Shown: in pieces, positions 34,500 to 42,184 of the stretch
Position numbering within the stretch: the stretch's first letter is position 1
Layout of the letters: each line of letters starts with the position of its first letter
Source of the DNA: Roseomonas alba
GTDB taxonomy: Bacteria; Pseudomonadota; Alphaproteobacteria; Acetobacterales; Acetobacteraceae
NCBI RefSeq assembly: GCF_019430885.1
Contig: NZ_JAHYBZ010000002.1
Span: 248,001-312,000 of the forward strand
Direction of reading: 5' to 3'
Length of the DNA stretch: 64,000 bases
Notes under the pieces: generated by a model
Seen by the model: the letters and a program-made list of their open reading frames with translations, nothing else
Told to the model about the DNA's origin: nothing
The model's database searches: none
Program-made: the position numbers and the translations under genes

Positions 34500-34982
34500 T
34501 CAGGCGGCGCCATCGCGGGCCTTCCGCAGCGCCGCCTGCGCCATGGTGTCGAGTGCGCTGAGGAAGCGCGATCGGTCCGCTGCCGTCATCGGCGCCGGAC
34601 CACCGGCGATCGCACCGACCTCCCGCAGATGGCGCGACAATTCCCGTCCCGCCAGGGCGCTGCCGATATTGTCGCTCGTCCAGGGCTTGCCCTTGAAGGA
34701 CAGCGCGAAGGCACCCTTCTCGAGGCAGCGCGACGCGAGCGGAATATCCGCCGTCAGGCAGACATCGACGGGTCGCGCCTCCTCGGCGATCCAGTCATCG
34801 GCCTTGTCCGCGCCCTCGGACACCACGACCAGACGGACGAAGGGAACCGCCGGCGGACGGATGGGGCGTGAGCCGTTCGTCACCAGGACGACCGGCAGGC
34901 CGAGGCGTCCGGCGACGCGCACCACCTCCTCGCGCACGGGGCAGGCATCGGCATCGACGAGGAAGCGGGGAAGGGGGTCCAT
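34500..34982 (-). CDS. YaiI/YqxD family protein (DUF188)
   Basis: A 160-residue cytoplasmic protein with the family opening FLVDADACPVREEV, a PIN-like fold motif with conserved acidic residues (DADACPV, VSEGADKADDWI, CLTADIPLA) and the SFKGKPWTSDNIG segment. The family is widespread; the PIN-like acid cluster suggests a nuclease, but function is unknown. It stands alone between a convergent M23 gene and a divergent TRAP transporter gene. Confidence 0.92.
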   Translation of the reverse strand: MDPLPRFLVDADACPVREEVVRVAGRLGLPVVLVTNGSRPIRPPAVPFVRLVVVSEGADKADDWIAEEARPVDVCLTADIPLASRCLEKGAFALSFKGKPWTSDNIGSALAGRELSRHLREVGAIAGGPAPMTAADRSRFLSALDTMAQAALRKARDGAA

Positions 34983-35093
34983 GCTCCACGGCGTAGCGCC
35001 TCGGGCCTTCCCTGGCGAGACCGGCGAGGTGGCCCCCTATGGCACCCTTCTTGCGAGCTAGCGCGCCTCACGATTCAGGCCAGGGGGCAGGGA

Positions 35094-35699
35094 ATGCATG
35101 ACAGTGGCGGCGGGGATCTCGACCCCGTCACGCGCTACGCGGGGCAGGTGGTGCGCTTCGCGTCGATCCTGTGCGGGTGGTGGTTGCTCGGCTATTGCTT
35201 CCTTGTCGTGCTCGACATCATCGGACGGGCGCGCTTCGGCCTTACCCTCCAGGGCACGGACGAGATCGGCGGCTACACCCTGGCCGTCACGTCGGCCTTC
35301 GGCTTCGCGCAGACGCTGCTCGCGGGCCGGCACACGCGCATCGAGCTCATCGTCCAGCGCCTGCCGCGCATTCCCGCGGCGTTGCTGAACCTGCTCGCCG
35401 CGATCGTCATCGCGGGGGTGGCCGTCTTCCTGTTGGAGCGTGGCTGGTCGGTGCTGGATGAGAGCATCGAGTTCATGGCCGTCTCCAATTCCCCGCTGCA
35501 GATCCCGCTGTGGATACCGCAGGGGCTCTGGGTGGTCGGGCTCGGCCTTTTCGCGGGGATCGCGGTGGCGCTCGCCATCCAGGCGGTGCTGATGCTGCGC
35601 GATCCGGCACGGCTCAACCGGCTCTACGGGCCGCCGACCATCGAGGAGGAGATCGAGGAAAGCCTCGAAGCCACCCAGGCGACCGAGGCGCGGCCATGA
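35094..35699 (+). CDS. TRAP transporter small permease (DctQ-type)
   Basis: A 201-residue inner-membrane protein with four predicted transmembrane segments and the DctQ-family segment GTDEIGGYTLAVTSAFGFA. The LAGRHTRIELI segment follows. The acidic C-terminus (EEEIEESLEATQ) is cytoplasmic. It pairs with the large permease, which it overlaps by four bases (ATGA). The probable receptor gene lies at 37068-38123 on the opposite strand. Confidence 0.92.
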   Translation: MHDSGGGDLDPVTRYAGQVVRFASILCGWWLLGYCFLVVLDIIGRARFGLTLQGTDEIGGYTLAVTSAFGFAQTLLAGRHTRIELIVQRLPRIPAALLNLLAAIVIAGVAVFLLERGWSVLDESIEFMAVSNSPLQIPLWIPQGLWVVGLGLFAGIAVALAIQAVLMLRDPARLNRLYGPPTIEEEIEESLEATQATEARP

Positions 35700-37006
35700 G
35701 CGGGTTCGGCCTTGCCGATGCCGGGATGGGCTTCATCCTCATGCTGGCCCTGCTCGCCCTGGGGCTGCATGTGGCGACGACGATCCTGCTGCTCGGGGTG
35801 ATCGGGGCAGCGGCCTATCTCGGTCCGCCCATTGTGGCCGCGGTCGGCACGCAGGTCTGGGGCGCGACGGAGAGCTTCGTGCTGCTTGCCGTGCCTCTCT
35901 TCGTGCTGCTCGGCGAGCTGCTGGTGCGCGGCGGGGCGACGGACCGCATGTACAAGGCGATGGCGGCCTGGCTGGGCGTCTTCCCAGGCGGTCTGCTGCA
36001 TTCGAATATCGGGGCGAGCGCGATGTTCGCCGCCGTCTCGGGGTCCTCGGTCGCCACCGCCGCGACGATCGGCACGGTGGCGCTGCCCACCTTTCGCCAG
36101 CGCGCCTATGACGAGCGCCTGGTGCTGGGGTCGATCGCGGCCGGGGCGACGCTCGGCATCCTGATCCCGCCCTCGGTGAACATGATCATCTACGGGGCGA
36201 TGACCAACACCTCGGTCGGGCGGCTCTATGCCGCGGGCGTGGTGCCGGGGCTCCTGCTGACGTTGCTCTTCATGGCCGTGGTGCTGGTCGCCTGCCTGTG
36301 GCGGCCGGCCCTGGCCGGCAAGCCGGAACCGCGCCTGCCGATCAGCGAGCGCATCCGCTTGCTGGCCGGCCTGCTGCCGCCGATCGGCATTTTCGTCGTG
36401 GTGATGGGCAGCATCTATGCCGGCTGGGCGACGCCCACGGAATCGGCGGCGGTCGGGGTAGTGGCGGCCTTCCTGCTCTCGACGCTCTATGGCCGTTTCT
36501 CGATCCGCATGCTGCACGAATGCTTCGTGTCGACGGTCAGCATCACGGCGATGATCATCCTGATCGTCGCGGCGGCCTTCTACCTGAACTTCGTGCTCGG
36601 CATCCTCGGCGTGCCGCAGGCGCTGGCGCGCTTTGTCACCGCACTCAACGCCTCGCCCATCGCCATCCTGTGGATCCTGCTGGTCTTCTACCTGATCCTC
36701 GGATGCTTCCTGGAGACGCTCTCGATGATGGTCGGCACCATTCCGATCATCTTCCCGATCGTCACCGCGCTCGGCATCGATCCGGTCTTCTTCGGCATCT
36801 TCCTGGTCATCATGTGCGAGATGGCGCTGATCACCCCGCCGGTCGGGATGAACCTCTATGTCGTGCAGGGGGTGCGCGGGCGCGGCAGCGTGGTCGAGGT
36901 CATCACCGGATCGCTGCCCTTCCTGGCGATGATGTTCCTGCTGACGGTGCTGCTGATGTACCTGCCGGACATCGCGCTTTGGTTACCGCGCCTGGCGTTC
37001 GATTGA
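35696..37006 (+). CDS. TRAP transporter large permease (DctM-type)
   Basis: A 436-residue sodium-coupled permease with about twelve membrane segments. Family motifs include VPLFVLLGELLVRGG, the GSSVATAATIGTVALP segment and IPPSVNMIIYGAMTN. It transports organic acids delivered by a DctP receptor. The frame is open far upstream; the start at 35696 overlaps the DctQ stop codon. The gene converges with the receptor gene, with a hairpin between them. Confidence 0.95.
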   Translation: MSGFGLADAGMGFILMLALLALGLHVATTILLLGVIGAAAYLGPPIVAAVGTQVWGATESFVLLAVPLFVLLGELLVRGGATDRMYKAMAAWLGVFPGGLLHSNIGASAMFAAVSGSSVATAATIGTVALPTFRQRAYDERLVLGSIAAGATLGILIPPSVNMIIYGAMTNTSVGRLYAAGVVPGLLLTLLFMAVVLVACLWRPALAGKPEPRLPISERIRLLAGLLPPIGIFVVVMGSIYAGWATPTESAAVGVVAAFLLSTLYGRFSIRMLHECFVSTVSITAMIILIVAAAFYLNFVLGILGVPQALARFVTALNASPIAILWILLVFYLILGCFLETLSMMVGTIPIIFPIVTALGIDPVFFGIFLVIMCEMALITPPVGMNLYVVQGVRGRGSVVEVITGSLPFLAMMFLLTVLLMYLPDIALWLPRLAFD

Positions 37007-37032
37007 TTGAATTGCCTATTGTGTAGGCAGTT

Positions 37033-37060
37033 GGCCCGCCGGCATTGCTGTCGGCGGGCC
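37033..37060. terminator. Bidirectional hairpin between TRAP permease and receptor genes
   Basis: GGCCCGCCG and CGGCGGGCC form a perfect 9-bp stem with a ten-base loop. It sits 27 bases after the dctM-type stop codon and 8 bases beyond the receptor stop codon on the other strand. No strong U-run is present on either side. Confidence 0.65.
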
Positions 37061-37067
37061 GCTTGCA

Positions 37068-38123
37068 TCAGGGGATCGTATAGCCCCGCGCTGTGCCGAC
37101 CGTCTGGTTCCAGGTGGTCGTGCACTGGTTCCACACGCGATTGCAGGCGTCACGGAAGGTCGGGAGGATCGACTGCGAGACGATCTCCCGCAGTCGCGCC
37201 TGGTCGGCCGGCGAGACTGTCGCGATGGTCATCGTCCCCCGCGGTGTCGCGTTGCATTCCGGCTTGCCCGACATGCAGTCGAGCGCGACCTGGTTGTTCA
37301 CTCGCGCGAGCTCCCAGAACTGGTCCTCCAGACCCTGGAAGGCCGCGGTCAGGGCGGCCTGCTGGGCCGGGGTGAAGCGCCGCCAGGTGGCGAGCGACAT
37401 GAAGTGCCCCTGCACCCCGCCGGCGAGTGATAGCGGCAGGATATGCGTCGTCACTTCCGCCCAGTTGGCGACATGCGCCGAGGTCGGCGAGGTGATGCCG
37501 CAGGTCGCGACGCCGCGCTGCAGCGCCGGATAGACCTCGCTGAACTGCAGCGAGACGGGCGTGCCGCCCAGCGCCTGGATCAGGGCCGACATGGACGGCG
37601 TGTAGGACCGGATCTTCAGCCCGCGCAGATCGGCCATGGAATTGACCGGGTGGTTACAGAAGAACATCTGTGGGCCGAAGGGCCACAGCGTCATCACCTT
37701 CGCCCCGAAGCGCGATTGCAGCCGCTGGTCGAAGGATTCGCGCCCGGCATTCACCGCGCTGCGGAGCTCGTCGAGGGTCGTGCTGACCCCGATCAGGTCG
37801 AGCCCGTCGAAGAAGGGCTCGTCGCGCGCGACATTGCCGATGGTCACCGACATCATGTCGAAGGCACCCGAGCGGAGCAGCCGCAGCGCATCGGCCGCCT
37901 GCACGCCAACCTGGTCCATCGGCGCGTAGGAGACCTGCAGGGTCGGCAGGCCGAGCACGCCCGGCAGCCCCTCGTAGAAGGGCCGCTCCGCGGCGATGTG
38001 ATGGGTGTTGGCGCTGAAATGGCCGGCCACGCGCAGGGAGGTCGGCGCCTGTTGTGCGAAGGCCGGCGCGGCCCAGGCGGCGGTGAGCGCCAGCAGGGCG
38101 GCGCAGGGACGTAGGAAATTCAT
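37068..38123 (-). CDS. TRAP transporter receptor (DctP-type)
   Basis: A 351-residue periplasmic receptor. The N-terminus MNFLRPCAALLALTAAWAAP ending in AFAQ is a Sec signal. Family features are MFFCNHPVNSMADLRGLKIR with the arginine that binds the ligand carboxylate, and ATCGITSPTSAHVANW. It contains several cysteines toward the C-terminus (residues near ALDCMSGKPECN and CNRVWNQC), which is unusual and could form disulfides. It is convergent to its membrane partners, so receptor and permease come from separate promoters. Confidence 0.9.
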   Translation of the reverse strand: MNFLRPCAALLALTAAWAAPAFAQQAPTSLRVAGHFSANTHHIAAERPFYEGLPGVLGLPTLQVSYAPMDQVGVQAADALRLLRSGAFDMMSVTIGNVARDEPFFDGLDLIGVSTTLDELRSAVNAGRESFDQRLQSRFGAKVMTLWPFGPQMFFCNHPVNSMADLRGLKIRSYTPSMSALIQALGGTPVSLQFSEVYPALQRGVATCGITSPTSAHVANWAEVTTHILPLSLAGGVQGHFMSLATWRRFTPAQQAALTAAFQGLEDQFWELARVNNQVALDCMSGKPECNATPRGTMTIATVSPADQARLREIVSQSILPTFRDACNRVWNQCTTTWNQTVGTARGYTIP

Positions 38124-38280
38124 GCAGTCTGCTCTCCCGTCCGGCGGGTGCGGTTGAACCATGGCGCGCGCCCGATCCGGCTGCTTCGGCGGGCGAGCAA
38201 GATCGGTGCCGGCTGCGCTCGGCCTTCCGCTCGGCGGGCCGGCGGCGCATCCTGTGCCCGACCGAACCGGAGGAACCCCC

Positions 38281-38829
38281 ATGGACACGAACCAGACCAC
38301 CACGCTGCCGCCACTTTATGTGTTCGAGGGCCATCGGCCGATCGTCCACGCCGCCGCCTGGGTTGCACCGACCGCGGCCGTGATCGGCCAGGTGACGATC
38401 GGGGAGGGGTCCAATGTCTGGTATCACTGCGTCCTGCGCGGCGACACCAACACCATCACCATCGGCCGCGGCACCAACATCCAGGACGGCACCATCGTTC
38501 ACGTGAATGCCGGGCGGCAATGCACGACGATCGGCGACGACGTCACCGTCGGCCATGCCGCCATCATCCACGCCTGCACCCTGATGAACCGTGCCTTCGT
38601 CGGCATGGGAGCGACCGTGCTGGACGAGGCAGTGATCGAGGAAGGCGGCATGCTGGCCGCCGGTTCCGTGCTGCCGCCGGGCAAGCGCATCGGCCGCAAC
38701 GAGATGTGGATGGGCAATCCGGCCAAGCTGGTGAGGGTGATGACCGACGAACAGCGCGCACGTTTCGACACCACTGCGCCGCACTACGTGGAATTGTCCG
38801 GCCGTCATCGCCGTTCCCTGGGCGGCTGA
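38281..38829 (+). CDS. Gamma-carbonic anhydrase family protein
   Basis: A 182-residue left-handed beta-helix protein of the gamma-carbonic anhydrase/YrdA family. Hexapeptide repeats run from about residue 30 to 130. The three zinc-ligand histidines are at expected spacing: His74 (TIVHVN), His92 (VGHAA) and His97 (IHACT). The C-terminal helix contains MWMGNPAKLVR. Many family members have weak or no hydratase activity. The start at 38281 follows AGGAA; the upstream extension is divergent from the TRAP receptor gene. Confidence 0.92.
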   Translation: MDTNQTTTLPPLYVFEGHRPIVHAAAWVAPTAAVIGQVTIGEGSNVWYHCVLRGDTNTITIGRGTNIQDGTIVHVNAGRQCTTIGDDVTVGHAAIIHACTLMNRAFVGMGATVLDEAVIEEGGMLAAGSVLPPGKRIGRNEMWMGNPAKLVRVMTDEQRARFDTTAPHYVELSGRHRRSLGG

Positions 38830-38841
38830 ACGCGCCTGCCC

Positions 38842-39414
38842 ATGCCGCTGTCCCGCCGCACTGCGCTGCTTGCCCTGCCGGCCCTGCTGGCGGGATGCTC
38901 GACCACGCCGGTCCCGATTGCGCGGATGCCCTACGATCCGTCGATCGGCTTCGCCGACCCGGCGCGGCAGGCGATCATCCACACCGCCTACGCCTTCGCC
39001 GCACCGGCGAGTCTGGCGGACCGGCCCTGGGAGGCGGCGGAGGCCATCTCTCAGGCCGAGTTCCTGACCATCGAACTGACCTACGGCCCGCGCTGGATCG
39101 GCATGACCTTCTCGCCCGGCGCCTTCGTGCAGGCGCGGCCTGAATGGCGCGCTGCCCTCGGCATCGACCAGTCGGCGGAACCCCAGGCGGTGATCGATGC
39201 CTTCACGGCCGTCCGCTACGCCTATGGCGGGGAGAATCCGGCGGCCGCGGCGGCGGCGCTGCGGCCGCCCCTGTTCACCCCGGGCGGAGAGGCTGCGCTG
39301 CGGAGGCTTTCCGCCCTGCCGCCGCTGCCCCGGACCGCCTGGGCGGCGAGCTTGGCGCAACGGGAGATGTGGGCCATTCAACGCCAGAACTCCGTCGGGA
39401 ATAACTGGGAATGA
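38842..39414 (+). CDS. Hypothetical lipoprotein A (tandem paralogue)
   Basis: A 190-residue predicted lipoprotein. The signal MPLSRRTALLALPALLAGC has a lipobox LAGC with the modified cysteine at residue 19. No known domain was recognised. The middle contains QAEFLTIELTYGPRW and the later segment PPLFTPGGEAALRRLSALP resembles the equivalent stretch of the next gene, so the two seem to be tandem paralogues. It begins 12 bases after the carbonic anhydrase-family gene and overlaps lipoprotein B by four bases (ATGA). Confidence 0.75.
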   Translation: MPLSRRTALLALPALLAGCSTTPVPIARMPYDPSIGFADPARQAIIHTAYAFAAPASLADRPWEAAEAISQAEFLTIELTYGPRWIGMTFSPGAFVQARPEWRAALGIDQSAEPQAVIDAFTAVRYAYGGENPAAAAAALRPPLFTPGGEAALRRLSALPPLPRTAWAASLAQREMWAIQRQNSVGNNWE

Positions 39415-40043
39415 ATCGTCGTGCCCTCATTTTGGTCCTGCCGCTCGCCGTGGGGGCCTGCGCGGAATTGCGCACCCCGCAGCAACTTCCGCCGGCGGTG
39501 CTGACCAGCGGGTCCACCCGCGGCTCGCCGCTGCGTGACGCGGTTGAGGCGACGGCGGCCGCCTTCGCCAACCAGGGCGCTGCCCTGGCTGGCCATCCTG
39601 CCGAGGCGGCGCTCGCCCTGGCGCGCTTCGAGGCCATCACCCTGGAGGTCGACAACCGTCGCGCCTGGCCGAACCTGTCGCCGACCCTCGGCTATGCCAT
39701 GCGCACGGCACGCGACGAGAACCGCGCTGCGATCGGCGCCGCGCAGCAGGCGCCGGCGGCGAATGTCATCCAGGCGCTCGGCACCGTGTCGCAGCGGCTG
39801 CACGCGAATGACCGCGCCGGTGCCGCCGCGGCGCTGCCGCCCCCGACCTTCGAACCGGGCGGGGACGTGACGCTCGATCGTCTCGGCGAGGTCGGACCCC
39901 TGCCGGCGGCCGAACAGGCCATGGCGGCGCTGGTCCGCGAAGTGCGGCGGCTGGATCTCGATGCCGGCTGGGCCGGGGCAGGGCCGTGGTGGCAGAACGG
40001 CGCGCCCGGGGCGATCACGGACGGATTGGGGCGCGGGTATTGA
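39411..40043 (+). CDS. Hypothetical lipoprotein B (tandem paralogue)
   Basis: A 210-residue predicted lipoprotein. The signal MNRRALILVLPLAVGAC has lipobox VGAC with cysteine at residue 17. Segments ARFEAITLEVDNRRAWPNL and PPTFEPGGDVTLDRLGEVGP align by eye with the preceding lipoprotein. The function is unknown; co-translation suggests that the two act together at the outer membrane or periplasm. It ends before the gap filled by composite repeat copy 8. Confidence 0.75.
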   Translation: MNRRALILVLPLAVGACAELRTPQQLPPAVLTSGSTRGSPLRDAVEATAAAFANQGAALAGHPAEAALALARFEAITLEVDNRRAWPNLSPTLGYAMRTARDENRAAIGAAQQAPAANVIQALGTVSQRLHANDRAGAAAALPPPTFEPGGDVTLDRLGEVGPLPAAEQAMAALVREVRRLDLDAGWAGAGPWWQNGAPGAITDGLGRGY

Positions 40044-40077
40044 GACCGGCGGCCGTTGGGGATGGTCGATGAGGGCG

Positions 40078-40293
40078 GAATAGGAGGGGCGGCCCTCGAA
40101 ACTGTCCCGCCAAGTACCTGGCGTACCTGGAACGCAATCTTCTGGCGCCCGGCACGAGAGGTGACATCCCCCCGAAGCTATAGGTGCGCCTCGGCATCAT
40201 TCTGACAGTGGCGCACGATACGAGGTTGAGGTTTGCAAAGGCTCTTCGGCCTTTGCTGGGGTGAGCCCGAAAGGGGGCAAAGCCCCTTTCGGT
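40078..40293. repeat. Composite palindromic repeat, copy 8 (degenerate left arm)
   Basis: Lies in the 433-base gap between convergent genes. The left arm is decayed (remnants GGAGGGGCGGCCCTC near 40083 and GTACCTGGCG). The right arm is clear: TGGCGCACGATACGAGG, hairpin A at 40235-40256 (GCAAAGG and CCTTTGC) and hairpin B at 40267-40292 with an AAA loop and one bulged G. Both hairpins have changed flanking pairs relative to other copies but still pair. Nothing else was recognised in 40044-40476. Confidence 0.75.
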
Positions 40294-40476
40294 TCCGCTG
40301 GTCAGGAACTGGGGCCGCCAGTATGCGAGCCCTGCCTGGAGACGCGCCCCGCAGCGCGGCGCCTGATCCCCTGAACGGTCTGTCGGGTGATTGGAGAGGC
40401 CCTGCCTTTCCAATCCGTCAGCGGTGTTCGCCGGCCGGACCTTTGGCTTGCGTGCGGAAGCGAAATCCTTCGCGCC

Positions 40477-40764
40477 TCAGCTCTGGAACCGGAACGCCCC
40501 GGGTGCCACGCCGTCGGCGGCCGGCGCCGCGGCCGTGCCCGGCTGCTGCGCGACCTGCGCGCGGACGCGATCCTCGATCTGCTTCAGCAGATTGCCCATG
40601 CCGTTCACCATCGACGGAAGCTGGGTCACCGGCACGCAGAGCAACGCGCAGGGCTGCGCCTTGCCGTCCGGTCCGGTCGTCGCCAGCGTGATGCGCGCGA
40701 CCCCGTGCGCGACCTGCGCTTCGATGACGCCGTCGGCGAAGACGGTGGGGCGGTTCTCGGCCAT
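40477..40764 (-). CDS. Hypothetical 95-residue protein next to the type I secretion genes
   Basis: A small protein beginning MAENRPTVFADGVIEAQVAH. The first half alternates hydrophobic and polar residues in a beta-strand pattern (VARITLATTGPDGKAQPC). The middle has a helical stretch (NGMGNLLKQIEDRVRAQVAQ) and the end is Ala/Pro-rich. There is no signal peptide. It lies 13 bases downstream of the HlyD-family gene on the same strand, so it is probably the last gene of that operon. No family was recognised; a role in or as a cargo of type I secretion is possible only by position. Confidence 0.72.
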   Translation of the reverse strand: MAENRPTVFADGVIEAQVAHGVARITLATTGPDGKAQPCALLCVPVTQLPSMVNGMGNLLKQIEDRVRAQVAQQPGTAAAPAADGVAPGAFRFQS

Positions 40765-40777
40765 GTGAGGATTTTTC

Positions 40778-42184
40778 CTATTGCTCGCGGAATGCGCGGG
40801 TGAAGCTGTCGCGGACGGGCTGCGTGATGTAACGCAGGAAAGAGCGTTCGCCGATCTGGATCATCGCCTCGACCGGCATGCCGGGGACCAGCTGGACCCC
40901 CTGCAACCTAGCGAGCTGTTCCTGATCGATCAGGATGTGTGCCCGATAGTAGGACTGGCGGGTACGGTCATCCAATGTCACGTCCTGTGCCACGAAGGTG
41001 ACGTGTCCGTGAAGATACGGGACCAAGCGCTGCTTGAAGGCGGGCAGGCGCACCTCGGCCTGCAATCCGACATGCACGACGTCGATGTCATTGGGCTGGA
41101 CGTTGACCTCGGCGATCAGCCGGTCGTGTGAGGGCACGAGGTCGAGCACCGGATCGCCGGGACGCACCACCGCACCGACGGTGAAGATGCGCAGGTTCAG
41201 CACCGTGCCGTCCTCGGGTGCCACGATGTCGCGGCGGACCGCGACGTCCTGGGCGGCGCGCAGGCGCTCCTCGACCTCGGCGAGGCGGGTGCGGACGTCG
41301 CGCCGTTCGGTCGCGACCTCCTGATGGCGCTGGCCGACGATGCTCGCGATGGTGCTGCGGGCTTCCTCGATCGCCTGGTTGGCACGTTCGAGCTGGCCTT
41401 GCAGATCCTCGCCCTGGCCTTCCAGCGCCGCGGCGGTGCGCTGCAGGGCGAGCAGCGTCGGCAGGCGCTGCAACCCCTGCTGCACCAGAACGCGCGTCAT
41501 CTGCTCTTCCTGGCGGATCAGTTCGAGCTGCGAGCGCTGGGAGCGGAGCTGGCCGCTGGCGCCGGCGATGGTTGCCTCCTGCTGGCCGATCCGGGCCTCC
41601 TGCACCGCCACCTGGCCCTGGAGCGAGGCGCGCCGTGCCTCGAAGACGGCGGACTGGCCGGCCATGGCGTCCTCGGCGCGGGGCTCATGCGCGTTGCGCA
41701 GATCCTCGGGGAAGGTGATGGCCCGCGCGTCATCCAGCTCGGCGGCGAGGCGCGCATCCTGGGCCATCAGCGACCATCGCTGGCTGCGCAGCGTCTCGAG
41801 GTCCGATCCGGCGCGGATGTCGTCCAGCCGCATCAGCACCTGGCCGGCGCGAACGCGGTCGCCGTCGCGCACCATGATCTCGCGCACGATGCCGCCTTCG
41901 AGGTGCTGGATGGTGCGGCGGGTGCCTTCCACCTTGATCATGCCGGGGGCGATCGCGGCCTCGGAGAGCGGGGCGAAGGTGGACCAGGCCGCGAAGCTGC
42001 CGAAGAAGACAGCGATGACCGCGAAACCGAACAGCGTCGTGCTGCGCGTACGCGGGTGCTTCGGCAGGTCGGGCGCCTTGGGCGGGGCCAGCCGCAGGGA
42101 GGGCAGGCGCTCCTCGGGTTGCCGGACCAGATCCTGGTTCGCGGCGGGTGGCGGGGTCGCGGGGACTGGGGCGGGCGCGCTCAT
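40778..42184 (-). CDS. HlyD-family type I secretion periplasmic adaptor
   Basis: A 468-residue membrane-fusion protein. It has a Pro/Ala-rich cytoplasmic lead of about 45 residues, one transmembrane segment (about 50-72), a biotinyl-lipoyl-like region (EGGIVREIMVRDGDRVRAGQ) and a long coiled-coil (about residues 130-320). The beta-barrel end includes LVPGMPVEAMI and a C-terminus ending VRDSFTRAFREQ, typical of PrtE/HlyD. It links the ABC exporter to an outer-membrane TolC-type channel, which is not encoded here. It overlaps the exporter gene by four bases. Confidence 0.93.
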   Translation of the reverse strand: MSAPAPVPATPPPAANQDLVRQPEERLPSLRLAPPKAPDLPKHPRTRSTTLFGFAVIAVFFGSFAAWSTFAPLSEAAIAPGMIKVEGTRRTIQHLEGGIVREIMVRDGDRVRAGQVLMRLDDIRAGSDLETLRSQRWSLMAQDARLAAELDDARAITFPEDLRNAHEPRAEDAMAGQSAVFEARRASLQGQVAVQEARIGQQEATIAGASGQLRSQRSQLELIRQEEQMTRVLVQQGLQRLPTLLALQRTAAALEGQGEDLQGQLERANQAIEEARSTIASIVGQRHQEVATERRDVRTRLAEVEERLRAAQDVAVRRDIVAPEDGTVLNLRIFTVGAVVRPGDPVLDLVPSHDRLIAEVNVQPNDIDVVHVGLQAEVRLPAFKQRLVPYLHGHVTFVAQDVTLDDRTRQSYYRAHILIDQEQLARLQGVQLVPGMPVEAMIQIGERSFLRYITQPVRDSFTRAFREQ

